This document shows, one piece after another, positions 9,763 to 20,371 of a DNA stretch of 64,000 nt. The position numbers and the translations under genes were made by a program. The stretch's first letter is position 1; every line of letters begins with the position of its first letter. Below the pieces are notes generated by a model. That model worked only from the letters and a program-made list of their open reading frames with translations, made no database searches and was not told where the DNA came from. This DNA is from Neurospora tetraspora (taxonomy: Eukaryota; Ascomycota; Sordariomycetes; Sordariales; Sordariaceae), in the NCBI RefSeq assembly GCF_033439725.1, contig NW_026944385.1, positions 3,257,001 through 3,321,000 on the forward strand, in the 5' to 3' direction.

Positions 9763-11239
9763 CGACAGCATAACAAGCAACCTGAACGACAACATTTACA
9801 CCCGAGATGCCCTAGGCGGCATCGGCAGTCACCCCGGCGGCTTCAACACCGGCATCCTCCCCGTCATCCCCTCCGATGGCCAACTCCCAGACAAGGCCCC
9901 TTCAAGCAATGCCGCCACGGGCGCGTCCGCTGCCGGCGTGAGGGCCTTGGCTTCGCAGGTGTTGACCTTCTACTTCCGCGCACCTGCCAAGGCCTTCTTC
10001 CGAACAAGAGTCGACTACCTCGCCTATGCGCGCGCCTTACAGGAGCAGCAGTCTATGCTGCTTCTCAGTCAGCTGCCTGTTCCTTCGCAGGTCCTTACCA
10101 CCGCCGCGCGAGCTGGCGCCCCGACTGCTGTCTCCCAGATATGGGACTGGGTCCGGATGCGCGCCAGGGCAACAACGCCGGGTGTGATCGCCTCCGCTGT
10201 TAAGCACTACGGCTGGCGCGTCGTCCCGGACCAGGTTCTCCCTCCCTTGATTGCCAACGTAACTGTCGGAGCTGTTCTGTATACCAGCTATCTTCACATC
10301 CTCGGCCATCTTCACCCGGAAAGCAGACTCGCCAGCAAGCGCGTGTATCCGCCTCCGTCGCCTCTCGAGACCTTCACTGCTGGCTTCCTAGCCGGCACTT
10401 TGCAGAGCGTGATAGCTGCCCCTCTGGACGCCGTTCAGGCAAGGTACGATATTGGCCATTACACCGGCACATCAACCACGCCCATGAACGGCAATCCCAA
10501 TGCTGTCCGACCAAAGAGCATGTGGGTCTTTAGCGTTGAAAAGATCAAGGAAATCGGTGTCCGCGGCATCTTTGCCGGCTGGACTCTCTCCTTTCTCAAA
10601 GACAGTCTCGGAAGCGCCATCTTCTTCAGTACCTTTGAGTATCTCAAAGCCCAGGGCTACTACAACTTTGTATCCTGGTACTACGGCTCCTTGAACGAGG
10701 AAAACATCATTCTCCTATCCGAGAAGCGACCATCCTCCGAGTCAGGCAAGGAAGACAACGACGACCCCCGGATGCCCGCCATCATCCGCCCGCACTACGC
10801 CATCGAACCAGCCTTCCTCTTGCTAGCAGGCATGGGCGCCTCAATCTTGCAGCAGTTCATGTTGCACCCGCTTACCATCATCCAAGCCGAGCACTGGGAA
10901 AGGCTCGAAAAGATTGATGCGCAGGCGCGCAAGCTAAAGGAAATAGACAAGGAAAGATTCCTTCCTCCCGCCGAGGAACGCGCGCGCTTCAGATGGCGCA
11001 TGATGAAGACATACTACAGCGCCTACCAAGAGACGTGGGCGTCCTGCGCTGCCGACGCCAAAGGGGCCGGCCTGAACATGCGAAATTGGTTGTACAGGGG
11101 TTTCTGGTGGAACACGATCCGCCAGGTGCCCAGCACGAGCGCCGGCCTCATCATCTTCGAGCTGGTTAGGAGAAAGTACGGGTTTGGAGGGGAGCAGGTC
11201 AGGATCAATAGGGATGGCTATGATATCCTCCTCAAATAG
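9731..11239 (+). CDS. Divergent mitochondrial carrier (SLC25-like) protein, 502 aa
   Basis: This is a single-exon gene. The mitochondrial carrier signature P-x-D-x-V-x-x-R is at residues 231-238 (PLDAVQAR), preceded by AGFLAGTLQSV. It is followed by the GxxGxxxGWxxxxxKDxxG block (GIFAGWTLSFLKDSLG) and a matching F-x-x-Y/F-E helix end. A degenerate second repeat follows (GASILQQFMLHPLTIIQAEHWERL), then a third related C-terminal segment (LYRGFWWNTIRQVP). The protein is much longer than a standard 300-aa carrier. It has a Gly/Asn-rich N-terminal extension and two of its three signature motifs are eroded, as in carriers that moved to the outer membrane (Ugo1-like) or lost classical transport. 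A mitochondrial membrane location is likely. The substrate cannot be inferred. Confidence 0.85.
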   Translation: MTPRSSHGLGNDSITSNLNDNIYTRDALGGIGSHPGGFNTGILPVIPSDGQLPDKAPSSNAATGASAAGVRALASQVLTFYFRAPAKAFFRTRVDYLAYARALQEQQSMLLLSQLPVPSQVLTTAARAGAPTAVSQIWDWVRMRARATTPGVIASAVKHYGWRVVPDQVLPPLIANVTVGAVLYTSYLHILGHLHPESRLASKRVYPPPSPLETFTAGFLAGTLQSVIAAPLDAVQARYDIGHYTGTSTTPMNGNPNAVRPKSMWVFSVEKIKEIGVRGIFAGWTLSFLKDSLGSAIFFSTFEYLKAQGYYNFVSWYYGSLNEENIILLSEKRPSSESGKEDNDDPRMPAIIRPHYAIEPAFLLLAGMGASILQQFMLHPLTIIQAEHWERLEKIDAQARKLKEIDKERFLPPAEERARFRWRMMKTYYSAYQETWASCAADAKGAGLNMRNWLYRGFWWNTIRQVPSTSAGLIIFELVRRKYGFGGEQVRINRDGYDILLK

Positions 11240-11718
11240 GGGTGTGGCACGTAGGAATACAGACTTGATTCCTCAACAGACTTCCACTTATGAGTGAGTA
11301 CTGGTCTCATGTACACGGATTTTAGACTGGCATGGATGGGCGTTTTTTGGGTGGATTCGTTTTGGCAAGCAGTGCATGGTTAGGTGCTAGACTTTCCTTG
11401 CTATTTAATAGTTGTACATCATTTTCCTTCTGTGTTCGAGATATCAGCGTGGTGTTCATTCGATACTTTGGGGAGGAAGTTCGGAGGGCGGTGATTAGTA
11501 CTGTATTGTGAAGGAGGCGATGATGAGGAGAGTGTTTTGAAACGGATGATAATAATCGACCTAGGTAACGTACTGATGTAGTGCATGATGCGACGAGATA
11601 TCCGAAGCATACCTCTACCTAAAAACTGAGGTCGACTCGAACAATTCAATCCAATCCAGACATCATATCATGGTGAAAGGTTGACAAATCTCAATTAATC
11701 AAAGATCCCTCAGGGAGC
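11240..11718. other. Convergent 3' region, 0.48 kb
   Basis: This is the space between the stop codons of the carrier gene (+) and the SDR gene (-). I see nothing beyond ordinary 3'-flanking sequence. Confidence 0.6.
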
Positions 11719-12546
11719 TTAAGCCAAAAGCCTTCCTCCATCCGTGCCCAAACACCTTCCCGTAACGAACTTATCCCTCATGAAATACAAATACGCCTCC
11801 GCCACATCCTCGGGCTGTCCGACCGTCCCCGTCAGCGTCCCCTTCTTAAACCCGTCCAAAACCGCCTCCAGTTGCTCCCCCTTCCCAAACCCATCAAACA
11901 GCTCCGTCTGCACCGCGCCGGGGTTAACCAGGTTGACTCTCGTCGGCTTCAAATCCACCGCCAGGCCCCTAACCAGGCCCTCACACGCGCCGCCCACGGC
12001 CGCTACTACCGCCCAACCCGGGATGGGTTTCTCGGTGTTGGTACCGCCCGTGAAGGTGATGGAGGAGCGGACGCCGTGGTTGAAGTATGTGCCATCGCTC
12101 AAAAGCTTGGCGAGCATGAGCGGGGCCATGAAGCGCACGGCGGCCGCTCTTTCGTAGCCGGCGGGGGTGATCTGCCCGACGGACATCAGGGCCAGCGCGT
12201 CACCGGCGGTGAAGACGACATGGTCGAACTTATGGCGGCCTTCCAAGGTGGCTTGGTCTAGCAAGGTCTTCAGACTCTGTTCGACCGTGGATGGGCCCGA
12301 CAAGTCGCAGGTGAAGCCGGTGAGGCGGGGGATCTCGCCCCCGGCTACAGAGGTGGGCACGTAGGCGGCGGATGAGCGCAACCGGTCCAAAGCCTTGGAG
12401 AGTTTGGGTTCGGAAGAGGAGGAGATGGTGACCAGCAGACCGGCTTCGAGAGAGGCTTCGGCGACGGCGAAGCCGATGCCGGAGGTGCCGCCGAGGATGA
12501 GGACGCGCTTGTCGGCGAGCTTGGAGGTGTATTTGAGGCCGGACAT
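11719..12546 (-). CDS. Short-chain dehydrogenase/reductase lacking the usual Tyr/Lys pair, 275 aa
   Basis: A single-exon gene of typical SDR length. The NAD(P)-binding glycine motif is GGTSGIG at about residues 19-25, after beta-strand VLIL. A CDL motif near residue 80 and HVVFTAGDAL (the NNAG position) follow. The strand ending in Ser (SSITFTGG) holds the place of the catalytic Ser. The segment that should read YxxxK reads WAVVAAVGGACEG instead, so both catalytic residues are missing. RVNLVNPGAVQTEL and the C-terminal GRCLGTDGGRLL are standard. A subgroup of SDRs with PGW in this region also lacks the Tyr, so this looks like a conserved variant and not decay. Substrate and cofactor preference are unknown. 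Confidence 0.9.
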   Translation of the reverse strand: MSGLKYTSKLADKRVLILGGTSGIGFAVAEASLEAGLLVTISSSSEPKLSKALDRLRSSAAYVPTSVAGGEIPRLTGFTCDLSGPSTVEQSLKTLLDQATLEGRHKFDHVVFTAGDALALMSVGQITPAGYERAAAVRFMAPLMLAKLLSDGTYFNHGVRSSITFTGGTNTEKPIPGWAVVAAVGGACEGLVRGLAVDLKPTRVNLVNPGAVQTELFDGFGKGEQLEAVLDGFKKGTLTGTVGQPEDVAEAYLYFMRDKFVTGRCLGTDGGRLLA

Positions 12547-13387
12547 TGTGATGGATATGATGACTATGTGATTAAGAATAGAGAATAAAAGGTTGTCGAG
12601 GTGAGGTTATGAGATAATGATATATTGGTTTTCAGCTTCTCACCAAGGGATTCAATGAATGAAACCTTATATCTCGTTCTCTACGGTACAGCTACCCTAT
12701 TTATATGGATGCGGATGTCTCGGCGTCGAACTGCCGAGGCATAACCCATCGTGGCGCCGGCTGTTGTTGTAGCGGGGGCCGGTTACACACGCGCCAGGGA
12801 TGATGGCAATTGAGGGTTGGGGTTAGACCTGGACGGTGTTAACGGACGTAGGGGAGCACGTGGGAGATATTGTGTAACACGGCGATAGATTACTAAAAAG
12901 ACCCTGGAGTCGGAAGGTACTTTTGGCCGAGTGAAGAGAGGATTACCCATCTGCATAATCGATACCGGGCTATCATCCCGAATCTCTAGAGATGCTTACT
13001 AACTCGGTCGGTGATATCCCGGTTATTTTTCGGGCGACATTCGGCGACCTTGCCCTTAGTACTCGTCAGGGATAGTGCCAGCCCATAGTCACCCGCATGA
13101 ACCTACACACCGGTGGAGGCAAATATTCGACCGAAGACACTCATCTGCTTCATTAACCTACTAAAACATCTCTTCCCACGAACAAATCTAACTATCTCGG
13201 GAAGTGAACTTCAACATGACGACCACATGACTCATTAGAAATAATATACAGGTGTGCTCCATCTCCCTTCAGCAAAAGGGCTCATCTATCTGGGCTCTAG
13301 GGGGCATATTCCAAAAGAGAAGCTGATGAAAGAAGAAAGCGACAGCTAACTTCCATCTCAGGCATCAATATCAATCTCGGCGGCCGC
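12547..13387. other. Intergenic, 0.84 kb
   Basis: This gap lies between two minus-strand genes. It holds the SDR promoter and the 3' flank of the glycosyltransferase. I see no repeat or coding frame. Confidence 0.55.
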
Positions 13388-15572
13388 CTATTGTTGGCTC
13401 GAACTGGCGGCACCAGCAGTCTTGGCACCGCTGCTACCCATCAGGTCACCAACCCAACCCATAACTTCTCTATCATCAGCCGATAACCGGGCGTACTCGA
13501 GCAGCAACCTGAGGACATATACTTGCATGTCCTCCTTCCGGAGCGCCTTGTCGGCCCACTCCTTTCCAGCCATAGCAATGGCCTGGGCAACCTGATCATG
13601 GCCCTTAACCTTGTCACCATAACCAACAAAATACTCCATAATGCCGAACCAGTCGCTATACCGGTTGTCCATGGGGACAAAGTGCTTCCAGGCAGTCAAC
13701 CGGCTGTCATGCCACTCCCTCCAGACAGTGGCCTTGATGGGTAGAGATGTTGACCTCAGGAAGCCAAGGTATCTTCCCGAGAACGAGTTTCCGTCAATGT
13801 CAGGGAGATACTTGTAGTAGAACTGGTCCGCCATCTTCATGCCTGGCGTGATGGTGTAGTGGGGATCGGTGTAGTTGCATCCGAGGCCCTTTTCGGGCTT
13901 GGGGGTACAGAAGAGGTCAACGAAACTAACGTTAGACCATCCCTTGACCCAATCGCCCAGCTTGCCATCCTGTTGGGCCTTGAGGCCATACTCGGATGGA
14001 GGTAAATCAAAGTTCTCTGGAAGCTCGGTCCAGGAGACAGCGCGCTCGAGCTTAGTGGCGTTGTTCATGGCTACGAAGCGGTGGCGCTGGAAGGCGCGCC
14101 AGTTCGTCTCGCGGTTCTTTCCTCCCGTGGCGACACCACGCCAGATGACGCCATCCTTCTTCTCAGCCCAGGGCACGTCAGCACCCGCGTCGCCCATGAA
14201 GCGTTCCTCTTCATTCCAGTACATGGGCGCAGGGAGGAGGATCTCGTTATTGACGGCCAGCTTGGAGCCACCGAACATGGGAAACAGGGTATCAGTAGCA
14301 GAGACAGAAAGGGGCTCGACGAAGATGCCGTTGAGTCCTTGAAGATCAGGCTGGTGACAGACTAGGGTGCTCAATGTGTAGTTCGACACATATCCCTTCT
14401 CGGTATGCGGAGCGGCAAAGTTATTGCTGATGGTCGGGCGACGGTCGAAGTCGGTCATTAGGCTGGACGTGCGGGCTAAGCTGTCAGGGGGGCAGCCGCG
14501 GCGAGCGATGGCCCAATAACTTGGGATACCTGTCATATGAGTGTCAGAATGATCCATCCGATGTCTGATGTGAGAGGATCTTGGTGAACATACCGCTTTT
14601 GTTCTCCCATACCTTCTTGGGCGTAACTTCGTCCTGAGCAGGGCTGACCTCAACATTGGGCAACTTGGGGTACTTTTCGACCACAGTCGCGGCATCCTTA
14701 ATGGTCCTAGTCTTATCCGCCGCTGTCATGAACTCATCAATCTTTTCCCAGGGAACCACCATGCGGGGCTCATCCATGGCATTGAGGGCAATGTCCAGAT
14801 CAGGAACCAAGTGCTGAATAGTTTTGATCAGATCCAACCAAATCTTTGTCCAGAACCAGTCGCTCCCGGTCGAGGCCTGGCCGTTACGGACGGAAATCTT
14901 CATCTCGAAGTCATAAGCGTCATGGCGGATACGGGCCGGCTTGAGTGCCCAGAAGGGTTCCAAGTCGTGGTAGATCTGATCCCAAAAGTCTTCGACAATG
15001 ATGGCATCCTTTTCCTTGGCAAATTCGTACCACTTGTCGAAGCCAGGTGGGGGGTGGCGGCCGCGACGCTCACGGTAGGCGGCGGCAGCGTCAGCGAGCG
15101 TGTGTGTTTGCTTTGCTAGTCTGTCACTGAACTCCTTTTCGGCGGCTCGGACGCGAGCGTCGATGGGGTGGTCACCGGTAGCGAACTCGGCAGGTTTCCA
15201 TGTCAAAGAGCTTTTGTCGGAAGATGCGGGCGGAGTGCTGGGGGTGGGAGGGGCCGCGGCGGCAGGAGAGTCGTTGGCAGGAGTGTTATGCACAGGAGGC
15301 TCATTGGAAGGAGGCTTATCAGCAGGAGGCTTCTCAGCAGGAGGCGGTGGTGTGTTCACGGTGTCCTCCGGCTTGTGGTCGACGATGTGATCAGTGTGGC
15401 CATTGCCTTGGGGCACCTCCACGGGCTTCTCCCCAGTCTTTGTGCCTTGCCCAGGGGGGGCGACGTCAACACTAGGCAGTATGGTGTCGGTACCGCTAAG
15501 GTAGACGAGACATAGTATAATGGCGATGGCGGGTAGGATGTACCGCAACAGGAAAGTTGGTCGTGGTATCAT
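13388..15572 (-). CDS. GT90/CAP10-type glycosyltransferase, type II membrane protein, 706 aa
   Basis: There are two exons: 15572-14594 and 14529-13388. The 64-bp intron has donor GTATGT and acceptor ACAG, and the phase matches so that the junction reads NKS-GIPSYW. A single hydrophobic anchor at residues 10-27 after a short cytoplasmic tail is followed by a Pro/Ala/Lys-rich stem (about 30-130). The lumenal catalytic domain resembles the fungal capsule-associated CAP10 family. Recognisable blocks are KDGVIWRGVATGGKNRETNWRAF cut at the conserved WRG, SNVSFVDLF, and the C-terminal GNSFSGRYLGFLRSTSL with W-x-x-F before it. Related enzymes are Golgi beta-1,2-xylosyltransferases of Cryptococcus; related filamentous-fungal proteins are mostly uncharacterised. 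It probably transfers a sugar from a nucleotide donor during cell-surface glycan synthesis. The acceptor is unknown. Confidence 0.88.
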
Positions 15573-17129
15573 TATGGCGAAGAGGACATGGAGAAGCGTA
15601 GAGAAGCCCCCATCTACCTTGACGGCGCGATTGTGATGGTCGGTCGGGACGCAATGTTCGGCGGATTTGTCGAGCTTCTAGTTCGAGAGGGAGGACATGG
15701 GATGACACAAGCTGGGCGAGCGAGGTCGAGATGTCAAATGAGATTTCGCTGCTGGCTGGGTTTGTCGCACAGCAAGACAGGTATCGAGGCTGGCGTGGCT
15801 CTCTTGGGTCCCGTGGCGGGGGAGAGACAGGAAATGTTGCGCCGGTAGGACGAGGTAGGCCAAGAAAGATAGCCTGCCGAATGATGGGAGCCGAAGTACC
15901 TTAATGACGATGTGGGAGGGGTCGGGTAAGGGTGACGGGTTGGATCGAAGTCGGGGAAAGGGAGTGACTGGCAGGACGCTTTTTCCTGAAACGAGGCCCG
16001 CTATACGTGGAATTGGACTCGGCGTGATCGGCAGGAGAAAAGACAAGAAAGGCACGGTTGGTGTCGTGTCGTTACAGAAAAAAGAGGCTATGGTGGAAGC
16101 TGAAGAAGGAAGGGTTCGAGAAGATCGCGAGAAGATGGGATGTGAGCGTTGCAGGTTCAGGGTTGCGCGCTGGTAGCCGTAGCAAGGGCCCTGGAGACGG
16201 GAGCTTCAGGCAATTCCAAAGCCCATGCCATCGCTGCAGCATGTCAGGGGAAATGATAATTCGTGGAGATTAACTGGAGGCGACTTGGGTCTCAGCCAAT
16301 CAGCAGAGAGAATAGCTGCCTCGGTGCGAGCCGTGCGCACGTAGCTGCCGTCCTGGATGCGTACTTGCCAGCACAGGGGCATTCAGGGCCTGGACAAAGG
16401 CCACCTGCACAGCGGCCACAGCAAGACGAACGCCAGGAACAGAGGCGGGACGGGACCCTCACCCGACAATTCGGGCAACGATCGATGACGGCGCAAATTG
16501 CAATCTCCCTCAGATTCGAAACTGAACTCCCGCGTCATCACATGAAAGTCGACTATTTGACTCTTTGAGAGTCAGTCAGAGATGCTGAGTGTATGGAAGC
16601 ATCTCGGGTTACTGCATGGAATCGGCATTGCATCGTACAACTCCAGCGTGGCAAACAAAACACCGTCTGTTCTCCACGATTGGATGTCAAATGTCAACCA
16701 CGCTCGCACTATTGGAACCGAGCCTCAACTATTGACAATAGTTCCAAATTTGAGATTCTCGGTGTCTGCAAGCTTGTTCCATGCTTCAAACCCCAGGATG
16801 CCATGCACCACGTGTCTTTGACATCTTTGGAAGCTGCATGCTTTGTTGCTGTCTGCCGTGCTTGGTAGACTTGCATATCAGATGCAGTGCTCATTCTCCC
16901 CAAAGGACGGAGTCTTCGCATCACCATGTGTACCATCAGCCTAGTACATTCCCGAAATTAGGACGGAGTATACACATATCGAACGCATACTGTTGTTTGA
17001 GGTCCCGAACAACGAGTATTGTGATGCCTTCGCCAGATGGTGCATTTTCAACACAGGTAGGGGTATATAAAGATACCCATCGGCTCTTGCTTCCGTCAAT
17101 CAGCTACGACAGATGTCAACATCTGTGAG
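15573..17129. other. Intergenic, 1.56 kb
   Basis: This gap holds the promoter of the glycosyltransferase (-) and the region upstream of tRNA-Asp (+). Several short frames overlap at 15588-16936, but none has codon bias, a domain or a splice pattern I can support. Confidence 0.55.
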
Positions 17130-17222
17130 TCTTCCGTAGTATAGTGGTCAGTATGTGAGCTTGTCAAGCTTGAACATCAGTTCGATTCGCTCGAGACCCG
17201 GGTTCAATTCCCGGCGGGAGAG
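17130..17222 (+). tRNA. tRNA-Asp (GTC) with 21-bp intron
   Basis: The acceptor stem TCTTCCG/CGGGAGA pairs with one T-G wobble, and the T-arm (CCCGGGTTCAATTCCCGG) is intact. The anticodon stem is TGAGC/GCTCG with anticodon GTC at 17163-17165. A 21-bp intron (17167-17187) sits one base after the anticodon, the canonical nuclear position. The mature length is 72 nt including discriminator G17222. T-runs at about 17229-17248 would terminate Pol III. Confidence 0.95.
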
Positions 17223-17725
17223 ACCGTTCTTTTTCCTATTTTTTTTTCGTCCCCACCCACCACTGGATCTACATCCAATGCGGTTCTTCATTTTTTTTCT
17301 CTCGTTATTATCCATGCCTACTAGTTCTACTTACTTATATTATACACTCCCGGAAACGAAGTTCATGTTCCGTAGAGGTAGTCGCTATTTTGTCAAGCTA
17401 GCCTTCATCCTACGTACCACGACGGAAGCCATGATATCTTTTCGTCGTAATCATATCCATCATCTATCATATCATCAAAACCTCGTACATCGCCCGTCTC
17501 CCAGGTTCATCCAAGATATCATGATCCAGCGCCCCAAAAACCAAACTCTGTAGTAATATGCAAGAAAGCATGATCCAACCCATCATCCATCCCGTCCGCT
17601 TCAAACCCAAGTTTTGGGACCGACTTTCCTCGAGGAAAGAGCCTAAGTACCATCCATCCACCTCTAACACCCACCACCCACCAACACTTCCTTTCTCCCC
17701 CCCCCTCTCCCCGTCCCCCTACCTC
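17223..17725. other. Intergenic, 0.5 kb
   Basis: After the T-rich terminator of tRNA-Asp this is the 3' flank of the four-span membrane protein gene (-). No gene is seen. Confidence 0.55.
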
Positions 17726-18454
17726 CTATCTCCTATCATCAGCAAAAACCTGATAAGCAATAACCATAATCCACACCAAAAACACCGTCCCGACCAGTCC
17801 AAACGCAAACACCGCATCCCAACTCTGGCAAATACTCCTCTGCTGCAGCCAGGCGAGGGTCTCCAGGTTCTGGCCCTTTGGTTTCGGCTCCGCGCCGAAG
17901 ACAAACAAATTGCAATTCGAATTGACGGACCCGTTGGGACCCCAGAGCTGCACGCTAATCACAATAAGCCCGACGAGCCAGAGGACAAACAAAATAAAGC
18001 CGCCGATCATGACGATGGATGGAAGCAGGCGGCGCTGGAAGATCAGGAAGAGGAGGACGGCGATGAAGAGGATGGTGAGGGCGGAGACGGTGATGAAGTA
18101 GGGGAAGTACCTGTTTATCGATGTTAGCTTGGTGAGTGAGGACGAGGTCACGAGAGGGAGAGAGAGGAGAGAGGCGGGGAGAGAGGGGGTGGTTAGGTTG
18201 GTTTTGGGGACGGGGCGGAAGGGGACAGAAAAGAAAAATATATACCAAGGTACAGGCAAAAGCAGCGTATTCTGCACATCAATAAACGTCGCAAATACGC
18301 CAATGATGGTGCAAGCCGCGATGAGCATAATCAGCATCCACACGTTGAGCTGGATGGCTGGCCAGTGGTACTTGTGTACCCGCTCGACGCCGACGCCGCC
18401 GACGCCACGGGAGCGGTCGTAGACGAGCGAGTCGCTCGTTACTGTTGATGCCAT
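17726..18454 (-). CDS. Four-transmembrane (MARVEL-like) membrane protein, 197 aa
   Basis: The start is the ATG at 18454 (MASTVTSDSLVYDRSRG), where a cytoplasmic N-terminus leads into the first helix. There are two exons: 18454-18246 and 18110-17726. The 135-bp intron has donor GTATAT, branch gctaac and acceptor AACAG, and restores the frame across a split Trp codon. The product has four hydrophobic helices (about residues 32-55, 72-92, 100-122 and 163-187) with a Cys-containing loop between the third and fourth (SVNSNCNLFVFG ... SICQSW). That topology is typical of fungal MARVEL-domain proteins of the plasma membrane, but the assignment rests on topology alone. Expression and partners are not apparent. 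Confidence 0.8.
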   Translation of the reverse strand: MASTVTSDSLVYDRSRGVGGVGVERVHKYHWPAIQLNVWMLIMLIAACTIIGVFATFIDVQNTLLLPVPWYIFFFSVPFRPVPKTNLTTPSLPASLLSLPLVTSSSLTKLTSINRYFPYFITVSALTILFIAVLLFLIFQRRLLPSIVMIGGFILFVLWLVGLIVISVQLWGPNGSVNSNCNLFVFGAEPKPKGQNLETLAWLQQRSICQSWDAVFAFGLVGTVFLVWIMVIAYQVFADDRR

Positions 18455-20371
18455 GGTTGGCGAATGGTTGGGCTTGCTGATGATTTTTCTGATGAACGAA
18501 GTCCTTGGGACTGGATGAGAGTTGGGTCTGAGGACTGAACACTGATAGAGGGAGTTGGATGGGTTGTCGACGGATGGATGGATCAAGTTGGCGACTCGAT
18601 GTGAAGATGCGCACAGTCCCTAGGACCTAGGTGGTGAAACTGGTGAAGTCGATGCTGGTTCCCTCCGAGCTCTCTCTCCCTTGCCAATGTTGCCAACTGT
18701 GAGCCGTCAAGATCCTATCCTTGAACTCCTTCCGTGATCACCAGTCCGGCCTGAAATCCTTCCAATCCTAACCACCCACTGCAACCGTGAGGATGATTCT
18801 CCAACTTCCAGACGGACTTCCTTCCTAAAACACTTTGACTTCCCGTTGCAGAGAGAGCACCAAACTTCAGTTCTTCAGTCTCAGTAAAGACCGTTCCGGA
18901 AGGGCCAGCCAGGCGTTCGTTGTCAGTGACTAGATTACCCGGGAGCGCGTCGCCGCCAATGCACTCTCCTCTCGATGCACTTCGACTTCGTCGACGTGGA
19001 TGCGCGATAGGTAGTTTCGTTGACAACGCTTCTCTGTAACGTAATTCCGTGAAATCGAGGCTGTTGTTAAGTAGCCCTACAGTTGAAAACTTGGCTTGGC
19101 AACCGGCGCAGTGAGACGATGACAAGATCCGGATTGTAGTAAGGGTTGTGAGTTGGCCGACCGTCGTCAAAGCAACCGACTACTATTGCCTGCGATGTAA
19201 AAGATGGTATATCGAATGATTGGAACAAAGCAATTGTTGAAGTCAAGTCGTTGAGGATGATGATGATGTTGTCCTGGGAGTCTGGGACCTCGTACTACAG
19301 TGGGGTAGAAAACGAAACTTGCTACGGTACGGCCGTTTTCGCGTGGCTGGGAGAATGTCAGAAAATGCGCGGGCTGGGAGGGGATAACAAGTTATAACGG
19401 GCGTTATTGTTGGCCTTGTCATCCATGAGATATAATATTCCAGATATTTATATGAAATATACCTCCCACCAACCTCAGTCCCCAGTTTCGTCTTTCGACT
19501 GATCACTGAGTTGTCATGGACGGACTCCATCGTTCGGAACAGCAGTGACAGCAGACGGGAACGGTGATCTTGGCGCTTAAAGAGGCTTGGCTCTGTTTGG
19601 CGGGCGGTGTTATCGATAACGAGCGACCACACACTCCCGTCGCTGAAGTGAGATGACGCGCCATTATAGGAACTGAAAATAACATCAACAGGGAGTCGAC
19701 TGTGTAGGTCGAGATGCTCGTTACCTTTTCTCACATCGTCGATGGATGTTGTGTTGGTGTTTCGGCGCAGGGATACTGCAGTGACGATGCCGTTGACAAC
19801 TGCTTAAAAAAAGGTGCGTCTCAGCTGTGCCGGGCACCGGACGGAAGAGTCCGAGATGTCGATGTCATCTGCGGCCTGATGTCAATATGCAGGCTTCCAT
19901 TCTGTCAAAAATGTCCGAAAAATCTGGGGTACATATGGGAACGCAAAGAAACTGCAGGGACTTTTCAGAGAAGCAACAGCGATAGGGACAAGAGCAAAGT
20001 GGAAGAGCAAAGTGAAAGCGCAAAATAAAGTTCTATTGCGCTTCAGGGTGGTGTTATATGATGAAAGGCATCATATCCCGGCCGATCTCCAGAGACCAGG
20101 CCTATAAGAAAGTCGTCTAAGTGCAAGCTAGCTCTTGAGAAAGAAAAAAAAAGACAAAAGTATTCCCCCAATGGTATCCTAAAACACCTGACGTCCCATC
20201 CCATATCTATAGGAGACATCATTATGCTGCCGTTATTTGTCCTGTTATGTCATATGTATAAAAACGCCGCGTTGCTGCGACCTCCTGTACTGGGTGCCAT
20301 CTTTATTGGCCCCCTTCCTTCTTCACCCCGTCGGAATATCGCTGCTGTCGTCTTTGGAAAAAAATATCGAC
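18455..20371. other. Intergenic, 1.9 kb
   Basis: This gap holds the promoter of the membrane-protein gene (-) and the 3' flank of arginase (-). Frames at 18715-19170 and 19243-19734 on the minus strand are open for 150-160 codons, but they have no recognisable domain, no good start context and mixed composition. I do not call them. A pyrimidine/purine-rich stretch at 20130-20160 is unremarkable. Confidence 0.5.

Noticed and set aside
18715-19170. 151-codon minus-strand frame
   Set aside because: No domain and low coding character; it overlaps the promoter of the four-span protein gene.
19243-19734. 163-codon minus-strand frame upstream of the membrane-protein gene
   Set aside because: Random composition, a poor start and no family; it probably opens by chance.
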